From Williamsia maris (GTDB lineage Bacteria; Actinomycetota; Actinomycetes; Mycobacteriales; Mycobacteriaceae): a stretch of DNA of 64,000 nt. The position numbers and the translations under genes are program-made. This document shows positions 1-41,140 of this stretch, one piece after another. Below the pieces are notes generated by a model, which saw only the letters and a list, made by a program, of their open reading frames with translations, was not told the origin of the DNA and made no database searches. Numbering within the stretch: position 1 is the first letter of the stretch; each line of letters starts with the position of its first letter. The stretch is taken from assembly GCF_024171815.1 (NCBI RefSeq), contig NZ_JAMTCJ010000003.1, forward strand, positions 868,001-932,000, in the 5' to 3' direction.

Positions 1-39
1 ATTAACCTCGGCTAAGTACTTGTTCGGGGCAAATGCGGG

Positions 40-939
40 GTGGTGAATCGAGGTCGTCGGGTGCCGGCACTGGGAACATCGGGAGTCGTTCCGATCGGCG
101 ATCGTGAGGTGCACTACTGCGCCGACGGGCAGGGCCCGGTCACGGTCTTCTTCGAGAGCGGACTCGGCCGTTCACGCAACACGTGGGCGGCCGTACAACC
201 GCAGGTCGCCCGGTTCGCCCGGACGATCACCTATGACCGAGCGGGCCACGGGCGCAGCGACTCTCGCGCCGAGCCCTGCACCCTCGAGGAACTGACCGCC
301 GACCATCTCGCGGTCCGTCGCGCGGTGGTCGACGGCCCGTGCGTCGTGGTCGGACACAGTTACGGCGGGCCGATCGTCCGTGCGGGTGCACTGGTCGAAC
401 CCGCCGACGTGTCCGGTGTGGTGCTCGTCGACGAGGTGTCCGAATTGTGCGACCGCCTGGTGTACGGGAACGGGATGATGGGCTCCGGCGCTTTCTATCG
501 TGCGCAGGTCGTCCTGGCCAAACTGCGATTGTTGCCGAGTTTCCTGACGCGTACCCACTACCGAACACTGACGTCGTCGAACCCGGTGGAAGACCCCGAT
601 GAATTGATGCGGGAGATCCGCTCCGAGGAGGGCAGCGGTCGCGGCGCACGCACCGCGCTCCGGGAGTGGCAGGGCTTCACCGCGAGCATGCGTCGTTTCC
701 ACGCGAGCGGTCCGTGGATCCCCCGGGTACCGATGACCACCATCTCGCCGACGCGCGTGCCCGAGGACAAACGCCACCTCGACTACATCGCCCAGTCGCA
801 CGACGAGACGGCCCGACTCGCGTGCGACTGCCGCCACGTCTTCGCCCACACCTCGGGCCACTACATCCAACTGTCCGAGCCCGACACCGTGGTCAACGAG
901 ATCCGGGCTCTCGTCGACGCCTCCTGCACCGTCGCCTGA
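40..939 (+). CDS. alpha/beta-fold hydrolase
   Basis: A 299-residue soluble alpha/beta hydrolase of unknown substrate. The nucleophile elbow GHSYGG lies at residues 105-110 (Ser107). An N-terminal segment with FFESGLG and the strand/turn YDRAGHGRS precede it, as in the family. A histidine in SGHYIQL near the C terminus is the likely catalytic His. No signal peptide is visible. The GTG at 40 is preceded by an in-frame stop at 13-15, so the gene is complete; a second GTG at 43 is equally possible. It sits 21 bp before the GntR gene on the same strand. The family is well supported; the substrate (ester, lactone or amide) is not known. Confidence 0.85.
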   Translation: MVNRGRRVPALGTSGVVPIGDREVHYCADGQGPVTVFFESGLGRSRNTWAAVQPQVARFARTITYDRAGHGRSDSRAEPCTLEELTADHLAVRRAVVDGPCVVVGHSYGGPIVRAGALVEPADVSGVVLVDEVSELCDRLVYGNGMMGSGAFYRAQVVLAKLRLLPSFLTRTHYRTLTSSNPVEDPDELMREIRSEEGSGRGARTALREWQGFTASMRRFHASGPWIPRVPMTTISPTRVPEDKRHLDYIAQSHDETARLACDCRHVFAHTSGHYIQLSEPDTVVNEIRALVDASCTVA

Positions 940-960
940 TCGCTGCGATACTCGGATCAC

Positions 961-1728
961 GTGATGTCGTCTCGGCCAGATCGGGCGAGCACGGACGGCG
1001 CGGACCGGGGGCGTGGGATGGCGATCAGAGGCCGTAACCTCGGACTCCTCGCGGCCCTGTCGGCGATCCCCACCGGCCCGTCCCAGGCGAGCGTGCTCGA
1101 CGGGCTGCGTCGGGTCATCCTCGACGGGGGCGCGACGCCCGGGTCGGCCATCCCGGTCGGCGAGATCGCGACCCTGTTCGGCGTCAGCCCCATCCCGGTG
1201 CGCGAGGCACTCAAGACACTCGTGGGCGAGGGACTCGTCGGTCATCAGACCAACAACGGCTACTTCGTCGCGCAGCTCACCGTCGCCGAGCTCCGCGAGA
1301 TCTACTTCGTCCGAGGCATTCTCGAGCAGGCCGCGCTGACCCGTGCCGTCGAACTGGCCACTCCCGACGATCTGGCGGCCGCGCGCGAGGCCCACCGGGC
1401 CCTGCACGCCGCCACCGACGCCGGTGATCTCCGTGCGTACCACCATCAGTCACGTCGTTTCCACCAGGCGCTGATCGAGCCGTGCGGCATGCACCGTCTG
1501 GTGCACATGTTCGAGGCGACGTGGAACATCACCGAACCGTTCCAGCTCATGCGCGCCGCGACTCCGGAGATGCAGACGCGTCTGCACGCCGACCACGAGT
1601 CGATGATCGACGCCGTGGCCGCCCGTGACGTGGACGCACTCATCGCGGCCTCGCGCGAGCACCACTCACGCCTCGAGACGATGATCATCGACACCGCAGC
1701 ACAATTGAACGTCGCCGACGAATCCTGA
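961..1728 (+). CDS. GntR-family transcriptional regulator (FCD domain)
   Basis: A one-component repressor or activator of the FadR/FCD subgroup. The N-terminal winged helix-turn-helix (about residues 40-105) carries the typical GEIATLFGVSPIPVREAL recognition segment. The C-terminal all-helical FCD domain (about 110-235) has acidic and His residues (DLRAYHHQ, DHESM, REHHSRL) that usually bind a metal and a carboxylate ligand. Starts at 961 (GTG), 964 (ATG) or 1018 (ATG) are possible; the conserved part begins only after residue 35, so the short form is plausible. It lies just upstream of an NCS1 permease and a racemase and most likely controls them in response to a ureide, hydantoin or related metabolite (inference from position). 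Confidence 0.88.
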   Translation: MMSSRPDRASTDGADRGRGMAIRGRNLGLLAALSAIPTGPSQASVLDGLRRVILDGGATPGSAIPVGEIATLFGVSPIPVREALKTLVGEGLVGHQTNNGYFVAQLTVAELREIYFVRGILEQAALTRAVELATPDDLAAAREAHRALHAATDAGDLRAYHHQSRRFHQALIEPCGMHRLVHMFEATWNITEPFQLMRAATPEMQTRLHADHESMIDAVAARDVDALIAASREHHSRLETMIIDTAAQLNVADES

Positions 1729-1794
1729 CCGCCCGGATCCAGCGGACGGCGAGAATATACTTTCGCGGTAACGCAGCAGAAATAACCCGGTCCT

Positions 1795-1804
1795 AGCCTA
1801 GGCT
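1795..1804. promoter_or_regulatory. 10-bp palindrome upstream of the NCS1 permease
   Basis: AGCCTAGGCT is a perfect palindrome 22 bp before the permease start, in the only intergenic gap between the GntR gene and its presumed targets. A TATACT hexamer at 1756-1761 could be a -10 element. Whether GntR binds here is inference. Confidence 0.25.
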
Positions 1805-1826
1805 CACTCGAACACCAGGAGAGCCC

Positions 1827-3383
1827 ATGACCGAAACGATCACCACCGGCGATGCCGTCGCGGAACCGACCCACGCGAGCGCGGCCGGGGAGAGCGTCAT
1901 CAAGCTCGGCTATCACCAGAACCTGACCAACTCCGACCTCGCGCCGCTGAAGAAGCAGAGCTGGACGTCGTACAACATCTTCGCGTTCTGGATGTCCGAC
2001 GTGCACAGTGTCGGCGGCTACGTGTTCGCGGGAAGCCTGTTCGCACTGGGTATCTCGGCCTGGCAGGTGCTCATCGCCCTGCTGGTCGGCATCTTCATGG
2101 TCTATTTCCTGTGCAACCTCGTCGCACGCCCGTCGCAGCAGGCAGGCGTCCCCTACCCGGTGACGACACGGGTGGCGTTCGGCGTCCGCGGCGCCAACCT
2201 CCCCGCCATCCTGCGCGGCCTGATCGCGGTGGCCTGGTACGGGATCCAGACCTACCTCGCCTCCGTCGCGTTCGGTCTGTTGGCGATCAAGTTCTGGCCC
2301 TCCATCGCGAAGTTCGACTCCGTGGACGACTACGGCTTCCTCGGGTTGTCGCTGCTCGGGTGGGGCGGTTTCATCCTGATGTGGGTGCTGCAGGCCATCG
2401 TCTTCTGGAACGGCATGGAGACGATCCGCAAGTTCATCGACTTCTGCGGTCCCGCGGTCTACGTCGTCATGGTCATCCTCGCCGGGTACCTGATCTACAA
2501 GGCCGGCTGGAGCAACGTCCACTTCGACCTGTCGGCCGGTCCGAACAAGACCGGATGGGCCTCGTTCACCGCCCTGCTGAGCGCCATCGCCCTGGTCGTC
2601 TCGTATTTCTCGGGACCGATGCTCAACTTCGGCGACTTCTCCCGCTACGGCAAGTCGTTCTCCGCGGTGAAGAAGGGCAACTTCCTCGGCCTGCCGGTGA
2701 ACTTCCTGTTCTTCTCGATCCTGGTGGTGTGCACGGTCTCCGCGGGCGCCACGGTGATCGGTCGCGACGCCGACGGCAACATCATCACCGACCCGGTGCA
2801 CATCGTCGACCGCATCGACAACACCACCGCGGCGGTCCTCGGCGTGCTCACCTTCGCCATCGCGACCATCGGCATCAACATCGTCGCCAACTTCGTCTCC
2901 CCCGCGTTCGACTTCTCCAACGTGGCCCCGACCAAGATCACCTGGCGCATGGGCGGCATGATCGCCGCCGTAGGGTCGGTGCTGATCACCCCGTGGAACC
3001 TCTTCAACAACCCGTCGGCGATCCACTACACACTCGACACGCTCGGCGCGGTGATCGGACCGCTGTTCGGCGTGCTCATCGCGGACTTCTACCTCGTCAA
3101 GAAGAAGAAGATCGTCGTCGACGACCTGTTCAGCATGTCGCCCACCGCGACCTACTGGTTCCGCAAGGGCGTCAACCCGGTGGCCGTGATCGCCACCGTC
3201 GTCGCCGCGATCGCGGGCATCCTCATCGTCGTCGAGGGCACCACCTACATGGCCAGCTACACCTGGTTCGTCGGAGCCGGTCTCGGTTTCGCGATCTACT
3301 GGCTGGGCATGCGGTTCCTGCCGCCGACGTTCATCTACGAGAACCCACCCACCGTCGAGGCGACCGAGAAGGTCGTCGCCTGA
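1827..3383 (+). CDS. NCS1-family nucleobase/ureide:cation symporter
   Basis: A 518-residue integral membrane transporter of the nucleobase-cation-symport-1 family, whose members carry purines, cytosine, allantoin, hydantoins or thiamine. About 12 hydrophobic segments are visible. The N-terminal hydrophilic stretch leads into LTNSDLAPLKKQSWTSYNIF, a typical NCS1 beginning, and GPMLNFGDFSRYGKS matches the conserved central loop. ATG at 1827 follows an AGGAGAG ribosome site. A racemase of the Asp/Glu/hydantoin family follows 17 bp downstream, so allantoin or a 5-substituted hydantoin is the most likely substrate. Transport direction and ligand cannot be read from the sequence. Confidence 0.9.
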   Translation: MTETITTGDAVAEPTHASAAGESVIKLGYHQNLTNSDLAPLKKQSWTSYNIFAFWMSDVHSVGGYVFAGSLFALGISAWQVLIALLVGIFMVYFLCNLVARPSQQAGVPYPVTTRVAFGVRGANLPAILRGLIAVAWYGIQTYLASVAFGLLAIKFWPSIAKFDSVDDYGFLGLSLLGWGGFILMWVLQAIVFWNGMETIRKFIDFCGPAVYVVMVILAGYLIYKAGWSNVHFDLSAGPNKTGWASFTALLSAIALVVSYFSGPMLNFGDFSRYGKSFSAVKKGNFLGLPVNFLFFSILVVCTVSAGATVIGRDADGNIITDPVHIVDRIDNTTAAVLGVLTFAIATIGINIVANFVSPAFDFSNVAPTKITWRMGGMIAAVGSVLITPWNLFNNPSAIHYTLDTLGAVIGPLFGVLIADFYLVKKKKIVVDDLFSMSPTATYWFRKGVNPVAVIATVVAAIAGILIVVEGTTYMASYTWFVGAGLGFAIYWLGMRFLPPTFIYENPPTVEATEKVVA

Positions 3384-3400
3384 CACGACAGACTGGCGTC

Positions 3401-4141
3401 ATGCGTATCTGCATCATCAACCCGAACACCACCTCCGCCATGACCGACCTCATGGCGGAGGTGGCACGTTCGGCGGCCGGTCCCGACACCGACATCGTGG
3501 CGGTGACCTCGTCGATGGGGCCCGCCTCCATCGAGAGCCATTACGACGAGGCGATGTCGGTACCCGGACTGCTGGCCGCGATCGTCGCCGACCGGGCGTC
3601 GGAACACCCGTCCGACGCGTACCTCATCGCCTGTTTCGGCGATCCCGGCCTCGACGCGGCACGCGAGATCGCCGGGGCTCCGGTCCTCGGCATCGCCCAG
3701 GCGGCCATGCATCTCGCGGCCCTGTCCGGCGGCGGGTTCTCGGTCGTGACCACTCTGGGGCGCACCATCGGGCGCGCCGAGGAGCTGACCCATCGATACG
3801 GGGTGGCCGGCCTCTGCCGCGGACTGCACGCCTGCGAGATCCCGGTGCTCGAACTGGAGTCGAACCCGGACACCGAGGTCATCCTCACCGACGCCTGCGC
3901 ACGGGCGTTGACCGGCGACGGCTCGGAGTCGGTCGTGCTCGGCTGCGGCGGGATGGCCGATCTGGCCGCGCGCATCTCGGACAAGATCGGCGCCCCGGTC
4001 ATCGACGGGGTCGCCGCCGGCGTCCGTTTGCTGCAGGCGCTCGTGCCGGTCGGCGGGTTCCCCGGCCCGGCCAGCGGCGAGTTCTCCCGCCCGCCGGCCA
4101 AGGAGTACACCGGCCTGCTCAGCGGGTTCGCCCTGCGCTGA
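3401..4141 (+). CDS. Asp/Glu/hydantoin racemase family protein
   Basis: A 246-residue cofactor-independent racemase. The start IINPNTTSAMT is characteristic of hydantoin/allantoin racemases. Two catalytic cysteines sit in the expected places: Cys78 in IACFGDPG and Cys182 in VLGCGGMA, the acid/base pair of the family. It begins 17 bp after the NCS1 permease and probably shares its transcript. The pair would import a ureide or hydantoin and interconvert its enantiomers before hydrolysis. No hydantoinase or allantoinase lies in the window, so the pathway is incomplete here. Asp or Glu racemase activity is less likely given the permease neighbour. Confidence 0.88.
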   Translation: MRICIINPNTTSAMTDLMAEVARSAAGPDTDIVAVTSSMGPASIESHYDEAMSVPGLLAAIVADRASEHPSDAYLIACFGDPGLDAAREIAGAPVLGIAQAAMHLAALSGGGFSVVTTLGRTIGRAEELTHRYGVAGLCRGLHACEIPVLELESNPDTEVILTDACARALTGDGSESVVLGCGGMADLAARISDKIGAPVIDGVAAGVRLLQALVPVGGFPGPASGEFSRPPAKEYTGLLSGFALR

Positions 4142-4282
4142 TCGCCGCTCCGCGTTCACCGCCGAGGTCTCGAATCGGCATCCATCCGGTCGCGATCGGA
4201 TGCGTGACCCGAACGCGTCACGGCACCTCATGGCACGCTTCGCTACCCTCGCGAAGGTCGTGTGCTGTTACTGGAGGTGTTG

Positions 4283-5239
4283 ATGAGGCCCGTGAGGTTT
4301 CGTTTCGGGTGTTCCGTCGTCGCGGTGATCGCTGCGCTGCTCCTACCGGCGGCGGTGCTGTCCTCCCCCGCATCCGCCGCACCCGCCCCCGTCGCACCCG
4401 CACCGACCTCCCCGTCGGACCCGGCCGTTCTCGCCGGCGCCAACGACTGGTCGTGCCGTCCGTCGGCCGCCCATCCCCGGCCGGTCGTGCTGGTCCACGG
4501 CACGTGGTCGACGATGACCGACACCTGGAAGGTGCTCGCCCCGGCCCTGAAGAAGGAGGGCTGGTGCGTGTTCGCCCTCGACTACGGCAAGCGTGAGCCG
4601 AACAGCCTGGAGAACCTGCTGAACCTCGCGGGCGGCGACGCCATCGCGCAGTCGGCAGGCACCCTGGCGCGGTTCGTCACGAGGGTGCGCACCACGACAC
4701 GGGCGGCTCAGGTCGACATCGTCGGACACTCACAGGGCGCGCTCGTCGCACGGCAGTACCTGAAGTTCAACGGCGGTACCGATGCCAAGGACCCGTCGCG
4801 CAACGCCGTGCACACCCTGGTCAGCCTCGCGGGCACCAACCACGGGACGACGTTCAACTTCAACCAGCTGATCGGACTGGCCGGGCAGGCGCTCGGCATC
4901 CCGGTGGTGACGCTCGCCGCGACCGCGGTCGGGCCGTCCTACATCGAGCAGATGATCGGGTCGCCGTTCCTGCGTCGGCTCAACGACGGCGGCGACACCC
5001 GTCCGGGGGTCGAATACGTCGCGGTCGGGTCGCGGGGCGACAACGTCGTCACCCCGACCGACAGCACCTTCCTCACCGCGGGACCGGGCGCGAAGGTCCG
5101 CAACGTCTGGGTGCAGGACGGATGCCCGGCCCTGCTCGTCGACCACATGACGATCACCTCGGCACCGCGCGCGAACTGGATCGTCCTCGACGCACTCGAC
5201 CCGGCTTACGGTCGGACACACAAGGCGCCCTGCGCCTGA
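4283..5239 (+). CDS. secreted lipase/esterase (alpha/beta hydrolase)
   Basis: A 318-residue exported esterase. ATG at 4283 is preceded by GGAGGTG with good spacing, so it is preferred to the upstream GTG at 4262. The signal peptide has basic residues, a hydrophobic core (VVAVIAALLLPAAVL) and a likely signal peptidase site at ASA-AP near residue 35. The oxyanion segment VLVHGTWS and the nucleophile GHSQGA (Ser150) identify the lipase fold, as in actinobacterial triacylglycerol lipases; AGTNHG follows. It is convergent with the giant NRPS gene, only 48 bp from its stop. A role in processing an exported lipopeptide is possible but unsupported beyond position. Confidence 0.88.
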   Translation: MRPVRFRFGCSVVAVIAALLLPAAVLSSPASAAPAPVAPAPTSPSDPAVLAGANDWSCRPSAAHPRPVVLVHGTWSTMTDTWKVLAPALKKEGWCVFALDYGKREPNSLENLLNLAGGDAIAQSAGTLARFVTRVRTTTRAAQVDIVGHSQGALVARQYLKFNGGTDAKDPSRNAVHTLVSLAGTNHGTTFNFNQLIGLAGQALGIPVVTLAATAVGPSYIEQMIGSPFLRRLNDGGDTRPGVEYVAVGSRGDNVVTPTDSTFLTAGPGAKVRNVWVQDGCPALLVDHMTITSAPRANWIVLDALDPAYGRTHKAPCA

Positions 5240-5287
5240 GACCGGTCGGCCCGCCCACTCGGCGTCCGTAACCGCCCACTCGACGGG

Positions 5288-39187
<33,900 letters not shown>

Positions 39188-39462
39188 TCCCGAACCAAAT
39201 GCTCGCCTGTCCCCGAAACAATGATCGCATGGACGTTTATGTCCGTACGCCAGGACATGATGATTTCATTCTGCGCTTCGAATAGGCGATCAACACGCCT
39301 ATAAGTCAGCAGATGCCTCTGGTCCTAGACAATCATTGCTCATCGGAAGCGCCGGTATCACTATCAGCAAAACGACTGCCAACGTTACACGAGCGACGAC
39401 GGGACGGCACTGAGTGGAGCGGGAGACAGACTGGCCGTCTGCACACCGACGGCCGGTCCGGG
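39188..39462. other. 275-bp leader between orfA and the NRPS gene
   Basis: AT-richer than its surroundings and without a convincing gene. It holds two short inverted repeats (39239-39244/39253-39258 and 39282-39288/39296-39302). It could contain an NRPS promoter or a structured 5' leader; no clear -35/-10 pair stands out. Confidence 0.4.
39239..39302. repeat. two inverted repeats upstream of the NRPS start
   Basis: ATGTCC...GGACAT (39239-39258, 8-bp loop) and ATAGGCG...CGCCTAT (39282-39302, 7-bp loop), about 50-115 bp upstream of the TTG. Both are perfect in their arms. They could be operators or RNA hairpins. Confidence 0.4.
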
Positions 39463-39864
39463 TCAGGCGTCGGAGAGCCTGCTGGCGATACCGCGCAGGT
39501 CGATCTCGCTGGTTCGCATGGCGACACCGCGAGCCGGGCCCGTGGTGCCGGCGTCGAGATCACTGAGATCGGACAGCACGCGGGCGAACGTCCCGTCGAC
39601 GACGGAGGCGACGGTGGCCGGGTTCCGCTCGGCGGAGAGGGCGGGCATCCCGGCGAAGATCGCGGCCACGACGGCGGCGCGATCGTCCATCTGCTGGCTG
39701 CGGGTCACCGGGACCATCAGCTCGATGGCGGCGGCCAGATCCCGGTAGCTCATGCTCCGGTAGTGGTAGCGGATGACCACGCGCTCCGGCGTGGTCTCGG
39801 CCAGACGGCCGACCGCGGTCACCAGATCATTGGTCGTGTCGTTGCCGACATTCGATGCGCTCAT
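39463..39864 (-). CDS. orfA: stand-alone A-domain-stub-like small protein
   Basis: A 133-residue protein. ATG at 39864 has a purine-rich GGGGGG site 7 bp before it and is preferred to the frame start at 39900. It contains LVTAVGRLAETTPERVVI, then MSYRDL (like the A1 core of adenylation domains) and DDRAAVVAAIFAGMPAL, followed by a helical tail ending LRGIASRLSDA. It lacks the P-loop (TSGSTG), the pocket and all later A motifs, so it cannot adenylate. It shares its pattern with orfB and with the two stubs inside the NRPS. It lies 275 bp upstream of the NRPS on the same strand. It may be a dedicated partner or scaffold of the synthetase (inference) or a decayed A-domain remnant; the clean reading frame and ribosome site favour a made protein. 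Confidence 0.7.
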   Translation of the reverse strand: MSASNVGNDTTNDLVTAVGRLAETTPERVVIRYHYRSMSYRDLAAAIELMVPVTRSQQMDDRAAVVAAIFAGMPALSAERNPATVASVVDGTFARVLSDLSDLDAGTTGPARGVAMRTSEIDLRGIASRLSDA

Positions 39865-39996
39865 GGTCGTTCCCCCCGACCGAACTGCTGCAAATGACAT
39901 ATCTCACCCCTAATGTTGGTGACACCATACGTGCTGATGGCAAGACTATGCGACCACGTGGTCTCCGTGGGTTGACATTTTGTTACGCAATACAAC

Positions 39997-40012
39997 GGTG
40001 ACCTGCGCCACA
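39997..40012 (-). promoter_or_regulatory. Crp/GlxR-like box 1 upstream of orfA
   Basis: On the minus strand it reads TGTGG-CGCAGG-TCACC, matching TGTGA-N6-TCACA at 8 of 10 fixed positions. It is the proximal member of an 18-bp direct repeat (16 of 18 identical), 133 bp upstream of the orfA ATG. Confidence 0.4.
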
Positions 40013-40081
40013 TCGGACGCCGAACGGCCCGTGAACTGCGGGTTCGACGAAAAATCCCATGTAACCAATGTTTCACAGCTT

Positions 40082-40097
40082 GGTGATCTGTGCCACA
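40082..40097 (-). promoter_or_regulatory. Crp/GlxR-like box 2 upstream of orfA
   Basis: On the minus strand it reads TGTGG-CACAGA-TCACC, again 8 of 10 fixed positions. Its start is 85 bp from box 1, close to eight helical turns, so bound dimers would lie on the same DNA face. Confidence 0.4.
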
Positions 40098-40156
40098 TCC
40101 GTGTCGCGATCGCGTCTGGGGCGTGATCTGCGGGCCCACCTGGGGTGAACAACAGA

Positions 40157-40193
40157 CACCGCAGCCGGGCACATTGCGTGCCCGGCTGCGGTG
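40157..40193 (-). terminator. intrinsic-terminator-like hairpin after the mbtH-like gene
   Basis: A perfect 16-bp GC-rich stem (40157-40172 with 40178-40193) with a 5-nt loop, 22 bp beyond the mbtH stop, followed on the minus strand by GTCTGTTGTTC. It probably separates orfB-mbtH transcripts from orfA-NRPS transcripts. Confidence 0.65.
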
Positions 40194-40214
40194 GGATGTC
40201 TGTGGTGCGAGGAG

Positions 40215-40436
40215 CTACTGCTTGGCGTCGGCCTCCATGGCGTCGATCAGGCTCTGCGGCCTCAGATCGGTCCAGTGCTCGTTGACGTAATCGAGGCACT
40301 CCGACCGAGACGCCTCGCCGAAGACCTTGTTCCAGCCCGCCGGGATGTCGGCGAACGTCGGCCACAGCGAGTGCTGATTCTCGTCGTTGACCAGCACGAA
40401 GAACCGGCCGTCCTCATCATCGAATGGGTTGCTCAT
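40215..40436 (-). CDS. MbtH-like NRPS accessory protein
   Basis: A 73-residue protein beginning [18 protein letters not shown], with [14 protein letters not shown] and the [12 protein letters not shown] ending that define the MbtH family. MbtH proteins bind the N-terminal subdomain of A domains and stabilise or activate them. ATG at 40436 follows an AAGGAGGG site; the frame extends further upstream, but only this start gives the family's normal length. It lies between orfB and orfA, upstream of the giant NRPS, and is its natural partner. All signature tryptophans appear present. Since MbtH binds the same A subdomain that orfA and orfB resemble, the arrangement is suggestive. Confidence 0.95.
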   Translation of the reverse strand: MSNPFDDEDGRFFVLVNDENQHSLWPTFADIPAGWNKVFGEASRSECLDYVNEHWTDLRPQSLIDAMEADAKQ

Positions 40437-40482
40437 CTGATGTTGTCCCTCCTTGAACTGGTCATGCGTGCCGACGAGCGGT

Positions 40483-40851
40483 TCACGCCTGGCGGGATCC
40501 CGCGACCGCCATCGTCGCCTGGATCCGGACCGACGACAGAGTAGTCGCAAGGCCGGACGCACCCGAGGCCGCGAGGCCGGGGACGGTCATCATCAGCGCG
40601 ACGGTCAGTGCGGAGTCGTCGATCGACTCACCGCCGGACATCGCCATCGACGCGCAGGTCGCGCGCTGGGCCAGCTCGCCCAGGGTCAGGCTGACGTCGG
40701 GCATGCACACGGCGGGCACCGAGGGCGCGACCCGCGCCGCGGCGGCGACGAGTTCGGCGAGTGTGCGATTCTCCGGCACGGGTTCACCGGACTGACCGGG
40801 ATTGCCCGAACGACGACCCGATCCACGCTGCGTGCGGAGCTGCATTGCCAC
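40483..40851 (-). CDS. orfB: stand-alone A-domain-stub-like small protein
   Basis: A 122-residue protein 46 bp upstream of the mbtH-like gene. GTG at 40851 has an AGGAGGG site 5 bp away; ATG at 40845 is an alternative. After a basic, Gly-rich 25-residue lead it reads [20 protein letters not shown], an A1-core-like LTLGEL, then [16 protein letters not shown], and ends in a short Ala-rich tail. There are no nucleotide-binding motifs and no signal peptide. The TVAL....PGL segment matches the stub in NRPS module 5 nearly residue for residue. It is probably the first gene of an orfB-mbtH transcript. Function unknown; possible roles are an A-domain or MbtH partner, an assembly factor, or a remnant. 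Confidence 0.7.
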   Translation of the reverse strand: MAMQLRTQRGSGRRSGNPGQSGEPVPENRTLAELVAAAARVAPSVPAVCMPDVSLTLGELAQRATCASMAMSGGESIDDSALTVALMMTVPGLAASGASGLATTLSSVRIQATMAVAGSRQA

Positions 40852-41140
40852 GACGCCCTCCTGACTTGGTAAGAAACCGTCGAATCGAGAAACTCTCCCG
40901 GATACGAACCCGGTCTGACGAATGATCGATTGTCTGGTTCAGGGAAAATACTAACCGTTCTCTCAACACCGATAAGAAAATGGCGGGTATTCACTTCACT
41001 GGACTACCTATCGTCGCGGCGGGCCGTGGTGTTACCGCCGGATTGCTGCGCTAGGTTCGAGGGGTGATCCGGGCTCATGGCGCGTGACACGCGTCGAGTC
41101 GGCGGAGCCGGACACCGACCACCCGAGGGACAGGACGGAA
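40852..41140. other. divergent intergenic region between orfB and drrA
   Basis: 289 bp, AT-richer in 40870-41000, between the leftward orfB-mbtH genes and the rightward exporter genes, so it should hold both promoters. No strong operator repeat was seen. Confidence 0.4.

Larger units (their letters stand above)
39865..40214. other. 350-bp intergenic region: terminator plus control region of orfA-NRPS
   Basis: No gene seen. It contains a strong hairpin at 40157-40193 just after mbtH and two near-identical Crp-like boxes at 39997-40012 and 40082-40097. The orfA-NRPS promoter is probably here, but I cannot place a convincing -35/-10 pair. Confidence 0.5.

Noticed and set aside
172-3386. Minus-strand frames (172-1446 and 1446-3386)
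   Set aside because: Shadows of the hydrolase, GntR and NCS1 genes; low-complexity composition, no recognisable domain.
2111-3400. Plus-strand frame extending upstream of the racemase
   Set aside because: It is the out-of-frame reading of the NCS1 gene, rich in Arg/Pro; the racemase begins at the conserved MRICIINPNT at 3401.
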